DNA of 64,000 nt from Hymenopus coronatus (Eukaryota > Arthropoda > Insecta > Mantodea > Hymenopodidae). The stretch covers positions 95,896,781 to 95,960,780 of the forward strand of contig CM060898.1 of NCBI GenBank assembly GCA_030762935.1. Direction: 5' to 3'. Under the pieces are notes generated by a model, which was not told the origin of the DNA, made no database searches, and saw nothing but the letters and a program-made list of their open reading frames with translations. The translations under genes and the position numbers were made by a program. This document shows positions 1 through 12,284 of this stretch, one piece after another. Each line of letters opens with the position of its first letter. Within the stretch, counting starts at the first letter, position 1.

Positions 1-566
1 TAGCACTTGAACAAAGGTTAAGTCTAGTTGTGCGGCAAAAGGGGCAGAATACAGTAATATTTTACACGAGTTACTAGAACAGTGATCCCCAACCTAAGCA
101 AAAGAATTGAGAGTGGATTTATCTCCATGCATTGTTTGTGGATTTATGATACATTCATGTACTCATGGCAGTCACAAAGAACTCTCTCTAATGTTCGGTT
201 AACTTGGAACATGCCATGCTCAGCCATCAGAGTGAGTGCAAAGTAAATGTTTCACAACATAAAACATAGAAGGTGGAGAAAAGAATGACACATTGCTAGC
301 TTGTAAGAGTAGAAGTTGAGCTTCACTGGTCCAGAAAACATACTGCAATGGATGAGTCCGTCTCAAATGAGTTTCATGTCAAAAGTCTGGCACTTGTTCA
401 TTAACTTATGAACACAGCTCTATTGCAGGTTCAGGAGTGAAGGAAAAGGAGAGTGTAAGGCCAATATTAAAGGGAAGGCTAGAACAGAACCTAAGGGGTG
501 GAAGCTGAATGTGCAGAGCCTGGTTGATATTTTCTTGCCAACATAAACCACTGAGCATTATACAGG
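1..566. other. no recognisable feature
   Basis: I see no coding exon, RNA gene or known repeat here. The sequence is AT-rich and non-coding in all frames. Confidence 0.5.
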
Positions 567-775
567 TTTTTGGGGTGTATGTACAGCTATTTTGATAACT
601 GGTACCTTAATATGTAACCACTTCACTGTTTTTAGTTTTCTTCTCTTTGTCTAATGGTTTTTCTACAAACACATCACATAATTTACTATTTGGTGTTTTC
701 TCCATAGTGTTAGCTGTGCTGCAAAAGAACAATGCTTGTCAGTTATCTATTTTGCTTTCACATGCTTACATACAT
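567..775 (+). repeat. unknown repeat Y, copy 1
   Basis: About 210 bases recur as a diverged direct repeat at 2217-2425. Shared landmarks in order are 'tattttgataactgg', 'catcacataatttacta', 'ctgcaaaa' and 'tgtcagt'. I find no protein motif in either copy, and the frames of the two copies do not agree, so it looks like a non-coding interspersed repeat. The two copies flank a Penelope-like remnant, so they may be ends of one larger inserted unit, or an old duplication. Confidence 0.6.
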
Positions 776-1519
776 TTAATATCTGAGGCTGGCCCAGGCA
801 GAATGCACTCTGTTTTGCAGGTAGTATTCTTAAATTATTTGCACACTAAAATAAGTAATGAATTTACTGGAAATGCAAACATAAGCATTATGGAAATTGA
901 AAACTTTGAAATGGAACTTCTTTAGCTCTTGTATATGTTGACATTGTACAAGCTGATTACATACGGATATATGGATGGATTTGCATCATTTTATTTATTA
1001 AATAGTCTAAATAAATACAACTTCTATTTCAGATTCTCTAAAGACAAATTATAGAGCTCCTGCTTTCCTATTACAGACAAACAAGAGCCAAAATGTTGAA
1101 GGAATTAACCTTCTAAGTATAACTGTTATCATACTATTCACATAAAAACTTAATCAATAGAAATCTCCAGCTTAATGATATTTTTCTCTAGAAGCAGTAG
1201 CCTGTACTGCCTAATGTTGAGTCAACTTGCTTCTCTTCTTTCTTGTTCTCTCAAGCCAGCATTCGTGAGGGAATTGTATCACAGAGCAGTAAATTGACCT
1301 ACAAATTTACTGGTAACACTATGCAGGATACAAAAAATAGACATACGATATGACACTTCTTTGTAAAAGGCTATAAATGCAAACATTCAATAAGCCCTTA
1401 TTTGTTGTTTACTTGGTGCAAACTTTAGAGAAAGTTCAAACAATATACTGCTTATTGAGTTTTAATAACATTTATGGATAAATTATTATTATTATCATAA
1501 TCATCATTATTAATAATAA
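776..1519. other. no gene; short ATT/ATA microsatellite
   Basis: Nothing coding was recognised. An (ATT)n/(AAT)n-rich microsatellite lies at about 1480-1530, next to the Penelope-like remnant. Confidence 0.5.
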
Positions 1520-2126
1520 TAATAATATAGGAACTGAAGCTTTCCTGGCGACGTGTTAATTCAAAATCTTCTCGGGCTTCTAGCCAGGTAAAAACTTGGC
1601 TTGACACCAACGTTTCGAAGAAGTGCTTCAGATTGCCCCTACCCTATCTTCAGTTCCTTGGTCAGTACTGCAGCACTTGCTTGTTTGCAGCTTGGTGTTG
1701 TACTGCCCTCTACCCTTTTTTATCATTAGGATGATGTCATCTACAGCAGTAGGTTCAAAATTCATATGAGTATCTTGTTTCTGATGATAAAGATGCTTTG
1801 CCAAATTTGCAGTTCCAAAGGTGTCTTTGATATTTAATCAACTCTATTTCTTCCTTTAGACTTGGACCAAGTGATATTCTACTGCACACTTGTCTATGTA
1901 CTTTTAACTAATGTTCCTTAAGTGTTATTTCATCCTATTTTCCAAATTTCTTTTTATCGTCCCGATATGAATCCTGGTGCTGTTTTGGCAACTCATTTTA
2001 TAAATCCCTGATTGCTGAGTTTTTGATGTGGTACCTTTCCAATATTACATCCTGAACTGGTTAAATCACCTTTTGAAAGATACTACACCAAAAACTCAGC
2101 AATCAGGAGTTTATAAAATGAGTCAA
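1520..2126 (-). pseudogene. Penelope-like retroelement remnant (GIY-YIG endonuclease end)
   Basis: Read on the minus strand, about 2010 to 1840 encodes GIYKMSCQ, then IHIGTIKRNLENRMK, a stop, and HLRNIS. This matches the GIY-YIG endonuclease fold that closes Penelope-like proteins: a GIY motif, then the (Y)IG motif with Y changed to H, then the R...H region. The reverse transcriptase half is missing. Downstream in element orientation (1640-1550) lies a CTGAAG...GAAACGTTGG stretch typical of the terminal repeats of this class, which often carry hammerhead ribozymes. The first bases of the GIY-YIG region are repeated in inverted orientation at 2086-2126. In-frame stops show it is dead. Confidence 0.6.
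1604..1634 (-). other. degenerate hammerhead-like motif in Penelope terminal sequence
   Basis: On the minus strand, CTGAAGC is followed about ten bases later by CGAAACGTTGG. This resembles the CUGANGA and GAAA boxes of hammerhead ribozymes, but the final A of the first box is C and stem II is poor. It is probably a decayed remnant. Its position beside a GIY-YIG fragment fits what is known of Penelope-like terminal repeats. Confidence 0.3.
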
Positions 2127-2216
2127 TTATTGGCATTTAAATGTTCATGTGTTGATGCTTTAAAAGACTCTAAGAGTAAAATTCTTAACATGTAATTAAA
2201 GTTCAGATTTCAAGGT

Positions 2217-2425
2217 ATATAGGTTGTTAGGGGTATAGGTATATTTTGATAATTGGTAACTTAATACGTAGCCACTTAAGTTCTTTTTTTCTTTTCTTTT
2301 GTTTATTAGTTTTTCCACAAGTGCATCACATAATTTACTACCTGAAGTTTTCTTCACGGTCGTCACTTTGCTGCAAAATATACGCCTGTCAGTATAGACC
2401 ATCCAGTTTACTTTCATGAGTTCAT
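2217..2425 (+). repeat. unknown repeat Y, copy 2
   Basis: Partner of 567-775 in the same orientation, with small indels. The longest minus-strand open frame in this copy is not preserved in copy 1, so I do not treat it as a gene. Confidence 0.6.
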
Positions 2426-4016
2426 ACTTCAGTACCCAATGTTGATTCAGTCAGACTTTCCTTGCAGAAAGCATCAGTGGCATAGCCAGGAGGGTGGTTG
2501 AGGGTTGGAACCCACCTTACTGAAAAGAATATAAGAGGCAATAGCAAAATCTAATTTTAATTCCAATTGCTCCATTTAATCTATGAATATAAAATCCATT
2601 TTTGAAAAATGTTTTATCTCAGGATTAATTAATATTTATCATTTGCTTTTACAGAAATTGTTTAAAATGAGTGGCAATACATAAAAGTCGCCTAATATTT
2701 TGTGGCTGTGCTACTGGAAAGCATTCAAACACATTTACACATATAAAACAAGTTTGAAGTGACTTTTGTAAGGCCCTATATTTCACTATGAAAATGTAAG
2801 TTTAAGATAACACAAATAATGAATATTTGGGCATGTAAGAACTGTGACTGGTTCCCCCATTTGCTATTAGTTCCATGCAAGTGACCTCAACATTCATTAT
2901 CGTGAGGCCTGCCCACTTTACTTTACTCCTCCCAAATATTTTGGGAAGATAAGCATGTAGAGCTTGTGTATCCTATGTCTGTTTGGAGGTACTAACCAAC
3001 CTGAAAACATATTTCACTTAATAAACTAAAGTTGTTAGTTTACAAATGAAGTAAATATTGATGTAACATGGTTCATTGCGCTGTCCTCAAACACTAATAA
3101 AAATGTCTATACTTATTCTCCTAACAACCTGTATTTTGGATATAAAATTGAATTTTTTGAAAATGTTAACAAATATTCAGGTGTGGGTACTCTTATGCAC
3201 ACTACCTATTATGTTAAATGCAAGTTAAAATATAAGCCATTGAACATATTTACTATTTCACAAGATAACAGTGTCTAATTTTGTGATTGTTTGTTGAAAC
3301 AGTTCAGGATTCATCATCTCTAGATGAACTCTCCCAAGATTCCGTCGTGCAGACCTGCATGCGAGGAGAAGTATGAGAAGAAGAGGACTGGAGTGAAAGT
3401 GTTAAGCGCTGTTTCATGTTATAAGACATTGTGTTGTAGAGAAATGTGGTTTAAGTCAAAAATACCCTTACAGATATGTAAATTATTAAATGCATCATGT
3501 GAAAATAAAATCTGCCACATTCCTAAGGACATGTCGTAGAGTTATTAAGGACTGGAAGGAAGAAAAGCACTCCAGACATTAGCTGTTTTTCTCAAATGCA
3601 GTAGCAATCTGAAAGAAAATAAAAAGCAATGAAAGCTGCACTTTACAAATAGGTGCTTCCTAACTTATCCTGCATACAGTGTTGAAGAATTCATTTTGGG
3701 CACAATGAGTAGTGTACTTTTGGGTGTCAAGGTCATGTAGAAATAAGGCCAACTATTGCTTTAGACTCATTTGATGAGTTGTGGGATTTAAAGATAAAAC
3801 CTCCATACACAGTGAACATATTTTGTGAGATGAAAACCATAGGACTCTATTAGTCCATTTTAAAAGTCATAAGCAACTATTTCTTTTTTTGTAAATTATA
3901 TATATTTATTTTTAGAAAAACAAATTATTCGTTACATGATTCATTACATAATTATACATTTATTTTTTAACATTATATTTTCACCTTCTTTGCTACATCT
4001 AATTAAGGAGGGAAGT
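2426..4016. other. no recognisable feature
   Basis: AT-rich sequence without a supported exon or known transposon protein. At 2470-2500 a short 'gcatcagtggcatagccagg' stretch resembles, in inverted orientation, 'cctggatctgccattgatgcg' at 21877-21897. It may be a fragment of a shared transposon end. Confidence 0.4.
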
Positions 4017-4795
4017 ATTGTGTTCCACCCAAAAGTGTGGTACCAAGATTTCAATGGAAATACACATTTTGAGGCTGCAAGAATTTAAAAAAATAATTTT
4101 TAAAAAAGGTTCAAGTGTGTGCGTGTGCATGTGCCTGTGCATGCTGTGTGTATACATGTGTGCAAACATCATAACTCAAAAACAAATTGTCGGTTAAATA
4201 CCCTTTACATGGAATATTCTTCAATTTTTTTTCCTTTCTAAAAATAGTTCTAATGATTTTGATTATATTATGTTTTAAGATATTTTCATGAAAAATGAAA
4301 TGTATATTTTAATTTTTTGGGAAAATGCTCTGAAGTCTTTTTCATATTTAGTTTTATATAACTGGTAAACAGTAGACAAAAACTTACTGCACAAAATTTG
4401 TAGATCTCATTAAAACACCAGATATGTCACATCTATTTTTTGTGGAGCTAACCATTTTCAAAATATTTGTTAGTATTGATTTTGATTTTTCGGTACACTC
4501 TTCTCAAATGGGAAATCATTCTTCTTTTTTTTTTTTCCATCCTGATCATACAATAATAATGGAATTTAAAATCCATCATAGCGACTCGCTCTTAAAGCAT
4601 TAGATTATCACTTTAGCCTTGTGCATTTCTTTATTGCCCTTGTATCCACAAGGAAATATTAAATAAAAACCATTTATTACAATGTTGATCTCAATTAGCA
4701 TGAAGTAGTACATACATGAATAACATTTTGTGAGAATAGTTTGTTGCAGAATAGGTAGAAAAAATCATGTGAATGTAACACATCAGATTTTTTTG
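4017..4795 (+). repeat. repeat X, copy a
   Basis: A + strand copy of the unnamed repeat that recurs through the window. It begins near 'gggaagtattgtgttccaccc', passes through a TG-rich stretch (4117-4165), then 'ataactcaaaaac', 'gctctgaag', 'aactggtaaac' and 'aaaacttactgcacaa'. It ends at 'atcatgtgaatgtaacacatc' (4766-4786). It is diverged from the better-preserved copies at 47640-49365. No terminal inverted repeat or poly-A tail is visible. Confidence 0.7.
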
Positions 4796-5547
4796 GAAAT
4801 ATATAGTATTCCCAATCTTTGTGGGAGCTTTAAAATTAATTTATGATAACACTGCAAAAATAATGGTGATGGTTTTTTGCTGAATTTTGTAGCTGTCAGT
4901 CAATAAGAAGAAATTTAGCTGCCATACACTTCTCATGTCCTGCACTGTAGTATGCCCTATCAAAGTTTTGCAGAGATTATACACAGTTGCATATTGGTCT
5001 CACATATCTTGCACTGTGGCAGTCCACGGACATCTCTGTTGTTCCCTTCTTCTTACGCTAGCTGTGCCCATACAGATGTCTCTAACAAATGTCTGCAAAG
5101 TACATTTCCACTTTAACAAGAAATGAAATCACAATACACCAGCAGAATGAAAGTAAAGTAAACAAAGTAAAATATTAAACTTTCTGTGCCCAAGATTGTT
5201 GACTCATGCCCATATAGGTACTTATGTATGCAAATAATTTCATAGCATGCCACATCAATTTGAAATGTATATTCATATTTGATATTTATTACATAGACTA
5301 TGGATATCTAGATTTCTGTGGAAGCAAACTGAGCAGACCTCTGTTGTAAGTTTAATCAAGTAGTCAACTTTTTGACAGCCTCTCCATTTGGTGGAGATTT
5401 GGTTTGGTCATTTTTTTTTCTACTTTTTATTTATGTTTTTTGTACATATTCACAAATATATTTACAAAAAAGTAAATTTAGAATTCCAACATATGAATTT
5501 GCTTACAAGAAATCCATATCTAACAAGCAAAATTTGGTGGCTGTAAA
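4796..5547. other. no recognisable feature
   Basis: Spacer between repeat X and the I-like LINE 5' fragment. No supported gene. Confidence 0.45.
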
Positions 5548-5655
5548 AACATTCCCCCATTCAGATTTCTGGGCGGGGACCTTTTTCCAAGGTAAACAAC
5601 AAAATATGAATGAAGAATTAAAAGTTTTACAATGGAATACAGGAGGTCTATCATA
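5548..5655 (+). mobile_element. I-like LINE, 5' end fragment
   Basis: Closely matches the 5' end of the long LINE copy at 13479-13573: 'gacctttttccaaggtaaac' followed by 'caatggaatacaggaggtct'. Here the start of the endonuclease frame is intact (MNEELKVLQWNTGGLS, from 5608). In the long copy the same stretch is frame-shifted. LQWNxxGL is the usual opening of an APE-type LINE endonuclease. The element is cut off at about 5655, where repeat X begins. Confidence 0.75.
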
Positions 5656-6415
5656 ATATCCTCCAGGGTGAGAAATGAAATGAAATAATGCCTCTGAAAC
5701 CCTCTTCATTCCAGATGACCTTTACAGAACTGGTAAACCTTAAGAAATAGACTAAAACTTATTGCACAAAAAATATACAACTCATTAAAATTCACAATTT
5801 ATGTTAGATATGCTTTTTGTGTAGTAAACAACTTTCAGGATATATTACCAAGAAAATCCTCTGTAGCAACTTTTAGACTCCTAACGTGCCATGACTGTCT
5901 CAATAAACATTTATTCAGGTTTGTTATAGTGAAATCTCCTCTGTGTCCTTTCTGTACACTTAAGGAAGATATGGATGGAAACCATCTACTGCGCTGCCCA
6001 ACCTTGAGTCGAAATGATAATATGACATCAAAATACTGGAATGCAAGAGAGCAAATGGCTTCACTGCCAACTGCTCAACATTAGATACCAACAAACCATT
6101 TTCAGGATATTCCTTGTTTTTGGTTTAAATTCTCTGACACTACTTTGCCCAAATGAGAAACCATTGTTAGTTTTTCAGTTCTTCTTTCCCCCATCCTGGT
6201 CAAACAAAAAGAACACAACTTTAGTGTTGTCACATAGCGATCAGCTCTTAAAAGATTTCCCTTCTACCTACAAGGAAATAATAATAAAAATAATAATATT
6301 TCTATTAGTGTTTATCTCACTTGGCATGAAGTATATACATGAAAAAGCTTTTGTAAGAATAGTTTATGCAGAATAAGTAGAGAACATCAAGTAAACAGAA
6401 CACATCACATTCTTT
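5656..6415 (+). repeat. repeat X, copy b (interrupted)
   Basis: The head-side part runs 5656-5843 ('gcctctgaaa', 'acagaactggtaaac', 'acaatttatgtta'). The tail side runs 6100-6415 ('aagtagagaacatcaagtaa', 'acacatcac'). A 256-base LINE 3' fragment with target duplication lies between, so this copy predates that insertion. Confidence 0.7.
5844..6099 (+). mobile_element. I-like LINE, 5'-truncated insertion
   Basis: Nearly identical to the last ~250 bases of the long LINE copy (16938-17193), including the CPFCTLKED...HLLRCPTL zinc-knuckle coding region. It is flanked by an 11-bp direct repeat, TTTCAGGATAT, at 5833-5843 and 6100-6110, so it is an independent 5'-truncated insertion into repeat X. 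Its end defines the element's 3' terminus as '..accaacaaaccat' with no poly-A tail. Confidence 0.8.
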
Positions 6416-7308
6416 TTAAAGCACAGAACAATTTATAATTTATGTTGTGGTAAGTGGTGGAAAACACACTTTTGTACCTAAATTTTGTTACTTTCTCCTT
6501 TCCCTTTCTTTGACCATGTTCTGAAGAGTTTTAAAAAATCACTGTTAATAACGTTAGGAATTTTGAGTTGGAAGTGCTATAACAAACAGTATTAAACTGT
6601 ATGCAGCATAAGTTAGTGGAATGTATATGCAAACCAGCATAAAATATCTCAGCATGTAGTTCATAAATAAACCTCATCTAAACAGCTTATTTGCTGATAA
6701 ATACTCATTAATGACTTCTGACTCAAAAAATATTGAATGCTAGCTTCTTCATTAAGACAGCTTAATTTGTGTGCTTTCTTTTTTAATATAGAATTTTGTT
6801 GAATTTGCAAGGAGTTTATTTCAAATAAAACAGTAAATAAATTGTGTACAGACAAAAAGATGCTTATGGAAATGTCATATCATTTCATAGGTATAGTTAG
6901 AAGGAACACTTGTGAGAGAATGTTTATGTTATGTATGTGTGAGAGTAAATGAGACAATGGATGAAAGAAAGAGAGAGAGATAGTGATTTCTCAGTGTACC
7001 TCACTGTTATGTAATTTTAAAACTAGCTTGTAAAAATACTGCGTGAAATCACTTAGGCTGTTGAAAGAAATAAAATATGGTTAATACTCAATAAAGAATT
7101 CTGTGCGGTAATGTATACATTTTGTTTATGGCATGGTTTTTCTTTTTCTATTAAAGTGGTAAATTCTAACTTGTACTGTTATAATGAATAAAAATTTGCT
7201 GTGAATTTTATTGGATTTCATTAATGAACACCCCACACTGAAAGTAGTTATATCTGCTGTTGTTCATGTGAAGTTTAGCAGTTAAGTGGAGATTAAAAGC
7301 ATTTTGAG
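6416..7308. other. no recognisable feature
   Basis: No coding signal or repeat assignment apart from a short GA-rich run at 6967-6985. Confidence 0.45.
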
Positions 7309-7750
7309 GTCCCCTGAATCTAAAGAGAAGCATTTTTAAAAATAGATCCATGTATGTGCATATGTGTGCGTGTGCGTGCACACGACAACAAAAACTTGTG
7401 AAAAATTTAACAAATTATTTTTTTGTTCATAACAAAACAAAATGAATTCTAAACTTTAAGAAAATATGTTTTTGCCACTTGGCACACTTTAAATATTAAC
7501 TGAAACTGTAAATGGGCAGGTGTATGTTTAGGTGTTAATATGCATTACCAAATTTAAACCTTGTTTCTCGCAAACTTTTTTCAAACACTTCTCCATACTC
7601 AATATACTACACACAATACAATTTTAGTTTCAAAATTTTTATATTGACTCTCTAAAATACATTAAGGAAAATGGTCATATAGGTTTTTCAAAATAATGCT
7701 CCAATTTTGAGTAAAGTTTGAATAGACTTTTCTGTGAATAACATTTTCGG
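7309..7750 (+). repeat. repeat X, copy c (partial, diverged)
   Basis: Matches the head part of repeat X: 'gaatctaaagagaagcattt' then 'agatccatgtatgtgc', a TG/CG-rich run, and AT-rich sequence thereafter. The tail half is absent or too diverged to follow. Confidence 0.45.
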
Positions 7751-8319
7751 GCATAAATGACCCGTTTTCTCAGAATCTATGAAGGCAGTTAAAAGAAACA
7801 TTAGAATGATAAAAGAAACCTATAAGTGCAATTGTGGATGTACTTTGTTATTAATATAATTGTTGCTTATTTAAAAAAAAATTGCTGATAAAGTTATAGC
7901 TTTCAAAATAGCCCAGATTGAAGCCGTTGAGAGTATTAACTTGAGTAATGAATATCCATATAAAAAGTATGTTTTGAAGTAGATATGATGATGATGATGA
8001 TGACCATGACAAGGATGTGTTTTAGTTAATTTGGCAGTTTATTGTAAAGAATTTTGTCCATTGTAAGGGGATCTTTTCTGTGGCCTTTTTATTTACATTT
8101 CCTCCTTAGAAGTTGTTTTTCATTTTGGTGTTATGCTTATGACTATTTTTATCTGTACCTTGCATTCCTTACCTACTACAAACAAATTACTTTATATACA
8201 TTAATAAAACAGTCAATATTTCTGCCTTTACAAAGATATTTCTACATGATTCCCTATTATTAACATTATATATATTTACACATTTTTTCTGAAAGATTAA
8301 CACTCTGTCTATATAGTCT
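7751..8319. other. no gene; GAT microsatellite
   Basis: A (GAT)n run lies at about 7984-8004. Otherwise AT-rich sequence with no supported feature. Confidence 0.45.
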
Positions 8320-9420
8320 ATATAGGCTGCTCCTGATCTCAATTCTATAATGTAGCTGGGGGAGCATTAATCTGCAGTAAACTAGCGTTTGTTGATTAAT
8401 GTTTAGGTATCTTTTTAGATTTCCCAATGTGTATATATATATTTTTAGATTTTCATTATTTGATCTGTTATTTCAGTGTTGGAACATGAGAGATTTTGTT
8501 TTATTCATATTTACCTTCAGATTATTTTGTTTTAAATAGTGACAGATATCTTGTGTTTTTGTTGTTACTTGGTTCTGTAGACTACATATGTCCTTATTAG
8601 CAAATAACATTGAGATACCACCCATGTATGAAATTTTTCCTTGTGGCACAATGACTTTTATTATTTCATACTTTGATTTGGTGGATTTAATTGTGTCATC
8701 TTGCCTGTAATGTATTTCAATGCATTGCTTCCGATTTCATAGATAAGATTTAACAACTTCAAAGAATTTCTCCCTGATACCGTATTTCTGTATCTTATGC
8801 AGTAATAAAGAATATTATGCACTATCGAATGCTTTGGATAAATCAAGGAAAATTCCTGCAGTCATCCCTATCAAACTCTTCAAATATCTCATGATAAAGT
8901 TCTGCAATAGCTCTAGTAGTGCAAAAATCTCTTCTGAAACCATGCTGAGATGTGTTAAATATATTAAATTTATGCAAAAAATCTATCAGTCTGTTACTCA
9001 AAATATTTTCTAAAATTTTGGTTATATAGAAGTTAGATTAATTGGCCTATAATTCCTCATATCTGATTTTTTTCTTTTTTCAATATTGGTCTCACTATGC
9101 TTAGTTTTAGTGTATCCAGAAAAGTTTCTTCATTTATTGTAGCATTTATTATGTGTACTAAAATATTGATCAAAGCATCTGTGCAATGTTTTAGGATTTT
9201 TACTGATATTCCATCCCATCCAGATGATGACTTATTTTTTAGTTTATTTATGATTTTCTTAACCTCCTCATTCAACATTTCTTCCAAAAATATGGAGGTT
9301 AAATGCCCTAAAGATTCAGATGTCAAGTCTTGAGTCCTATTTTGTTTATCCTTTGTTACATTTTGGAAGTAGTTATTTAAAAGTTGACTTATTAACCGTG
9401 AATTGTTTGTAATTTGGCCA
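8320..9420 (-). pseudogene. LINE reverse transcriptase remnant
   Basis: The minus-strand frame at 9326-9057 includes INKLKNKSSSGWDGISVKIL and LKLSIVRPILKKE. This is the N-terminal fingers of a Jockey/CR1-type reverse transcriptase, where a PGxDxI-type motif is expected. Downstream, in broken frames, come 'HGFRRDFCTTRAI'-like sequence (8960-8880), VPQG (about 8640) and MLFANKDICSLQNQ, which replaces the catalytic xADD box with ANKD. NLKVNMNKTKSLMF follows. Motifs between VPQG and the ADD box are deleted. It may be the same family as the LINE 3' end at 20704-21560. Confidence 0.75.
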
Positions 9421-10856
9421 TTAACATGTGATCACTTTGAAATGTTGTGGTTTAACCACTCACCCTAATTAAGACACTTCCTTTTGCCATAAAATGCCAA
9501 CAAGATATTCTATTTTGTAACATCTACACATGCAGAACCATACTGCCAACTCATAATTCTTTATGAAATCTGCAAGAATAGCATACTAGTTGTCTTTATC
9601 ATAGAATTTACAGTACACACCTGGAGGATTTCTATACTCTCGGAACCAAACATTCAAACTCAAAAAAAATGAAAGTACATTAAAAGATAATTATGCTCTC
9701 TGCTCTTCGAACTAGCATATATTTCATTTTATTTCTGATTTGTATATTTGCTTAATAAATTCAAAACCCAACAAATGCATATAAGAATTAAAACCGTTCT
9801 TATTATACAATGCATAGAATATAGAACACACTGTTGTAATAATTTTGTAATGTATTAATCTTAAAGGTGCAACGATATTATGGTAATGCATCTGAAATGA
9901 ATACATTTTAGTGTATTTATTTCAAGAGAATGGTACAATGTAAAAATAGTTGCTCATATAATACACTTAAAAAGTGAAACACATTATTGCCCACTGCAGA
10001 AGATCTAGAAGCCACAACGTTTTGTAATGCATTAATTTTAAAGATGTATTCAAAGGATAGTTTTATACGTGAAAGGAAATCATCTCAGAGTATTTTTTTA
10101 ATCAATGCTGGCAGCCGTTGCAATAATGAAGGATACACATGGAAAACCTTTAAACAACTACAAAAGAATTTCTAGTGTCTGAATAACAAACTACCGAATC
10201 TGAATTTACTATGGAAGTATGAGACTGATAAACTTTAACAAAAGGGGGCATTATTAAGAAAATAATCCCATCTTTTTTATGTGTTGTATCTGTGAAGATT
10301 GGAAAATCCATAGTATGTAAGATACCTTACATAATAATATGCTATACATAATAATAGTGATACTTTTGCCATGTATCAAAATTATAAATTTCTTAGTTGT
10401 TTAAATAATAATTAATTATTGGCTAAATTCACTGTTCTACTAAAAATAAACCATGTGATGCAGTTAAAAAATTTAGTTTTATAATAAATGAGTTTACAAA
10501 TAGATTGTAAATGCACTTTTGAAACTGAAAATCAAAGCATGCGCAAATCTTATGAAACATACACAAGTGAATATAATCTCATTCCAGAAGTTACTGATGG
10601 TTTGATATATTCAACAATTAAACCACGAGCTAGGACCTGATAAAATTCTTCTAAAAGCAGCTAGAGACCAAATGATGCTTCTTCTATAGCTTTGCTTATG
10701 AAAAGAATGAATCAGATGGGTTATATGCACACAGCCTTGACAGAAGCTTGAACAATACTCATCCACAATGGCGACCCTTAACATATGTGCTTTGCGTTGA
10801 GTAATATCAAAGAACATAGACTGCATGATTTGACAAGTGATAAAACTTAATCCATA
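9421..10856. other. no recognisable feature
   Basis: AT-rich sequence with no supported exon or repeat. Confidence 0.4.
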
Positions 10857-11423
10857 CTATAGAGATTTTCATGTCATGAAGGCACAATGGGCTGTTATGG
10901 ACCATGCTTTTCTTATGGAAGAATCAAGTGAGCCATTGCCAAATGTGGGTGTTTTCAAATGTGACTAAGATAAAATAGGAACGTGCATTTTGGTATGAAA
11001 TGTGTGAAAGAATGCGATAGTATGCACGAAAAGTCTATTATATAATTGTACATTTTTTAAAATTATAAAATTTAAAATTATAAAATTTAAAATTTTGTTA
11101 AAATCAAATTTTAACCTCTTTCTCGCTCCAAATGTTAAAACATAGTTTTAAATCAAATTAATTGCAATGAAAAAATCTGGATTATTCGCTTACTTTCATA
11201 GATTATATCAATATGCCTTATATTTATTAAAAAAAATAAAGTTTAAAACAAAGTGTTTGGATTCTTGGTTTATACAGTGGAAAATGTTGCCGCTGGCTAA
11301 TGCTCATTTTACATGTCCACGCAAAAACTTTCAGCGACAAAGGTGTCAAGGAAATAGTGAAATTATTTTTATGTACACATAGAACATCTCCAGAACCAAG
11401 GCATCCATGAATCAACAGTTTAA

Positions 11424-11621
11424 ATGGAAATGGCGTGTTATTTATGGACGCTCTTTAACTGCTTTGGTTCTCAGCGTCCCATTCTATATTGGGCGTGAAA
11501 GATCGCTTAATTTTGCTCAGAGGCCTCTCTTATCAGGCTTGAGGTTCTTTTACGTGCCGTAAATCTACGACACGGGACCCCCGGCTTTACTTCCCTTCCG
11601 AAGGAAGCCGTGCTAAGGATT
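11424..11621 (-). mobile_element. SINE-A, 5'-truncated insertion
   Basis: Reverse complement of the body and tail of the SINE at 46819-47108: 'ttacgtgccgtaaatctacg', 'gctcagaggcctctcttatc', 'gttctcagcgtccc'. It is flanked by a 13-bp target duplication, ATCAACAGTTTAA, at 11411-11423 and 11622-11634. The tRNA head is missing, as in a 5'-truncated retroposition. Confidence 0.85.
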
Positions 11622-11775
11622 ATCAACAGTTTAAGGCAAAGTGTGCAAGGCTCACAGCGCCAACAAACCTGGTCCTCGTGTCTTGGAGATGATAAAAATC
11701 AGATGTGGTATGACAAGGGGCGATAAGGGGTCATACTTCAGTGGAGGTTTTCAGTAGATTTTGGAAATCTGAGGC

Positions 11776-12105
11776 TTGTGTGAGTTTTACAAAATGGTAT
11801 GGAGTCAGGTAAAGGGACATGTTGGGCGACATAACACTAAATTTAAACAAAAGGAGATGGAACATTTAATAGACAATGGTTTTGAATCAATTACCCAAGA
11901 TCAGAGGTTAAATTACTGCAAACATGTTGAAGGGCTAGAAAACAATATGTGGAAAACAGATCAGCTGCAGGATGATATCGAACCTTTAATCATTAGGTTA
12001 ACCAGCAGTTTCTCCAGCAATGACTCCAGTTCTTGTGAGAGCAGTGAACAGGCCAATCAGGGCTCCTCTTTGGATGTTGAACCCAGTCCGATTAAGGTAA
12101 CATTA
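11776..12105 (+). pseudogene. Tc1/IS630-type transposase C-terminal fragment
   Basis: The open frame starts CEFYKMVWSQVKGHVGRHN and continues with FKQKEMEHLIDNGFESIT, the spacing ENNMWKTD and an acidic, serine-rich end. This is the region after the last catalytic acid in Tc1/IS630-family transposases ('..xLVWSxVKxxVxxxNxTFK..'). The catalytic DDE core upstream is not recognisable. Inference from pattern only. Confidence 0.5.
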
Positions 12106-12284
12106 ATTATTAAGTGTATTATATTTAGGTTAAATGTAAAGTGCTGAACAGCTATTAAGAGAATGTAATAAATTGAAGCATAAATGTATTTCACTAGGAA
12201 TTAACTGAAAAATATACAATAGTTATTAACCTAATCAAACGGTAATAGTGCAAGTACAATAATGAATGCAATGACCAAATAAAT

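Noticed and set aside
8054..8263. Aromatic-rich small ORF
   Set aside because: AT-rich composition alone explains the Phe/Tyr content; no start context or homology is evident.
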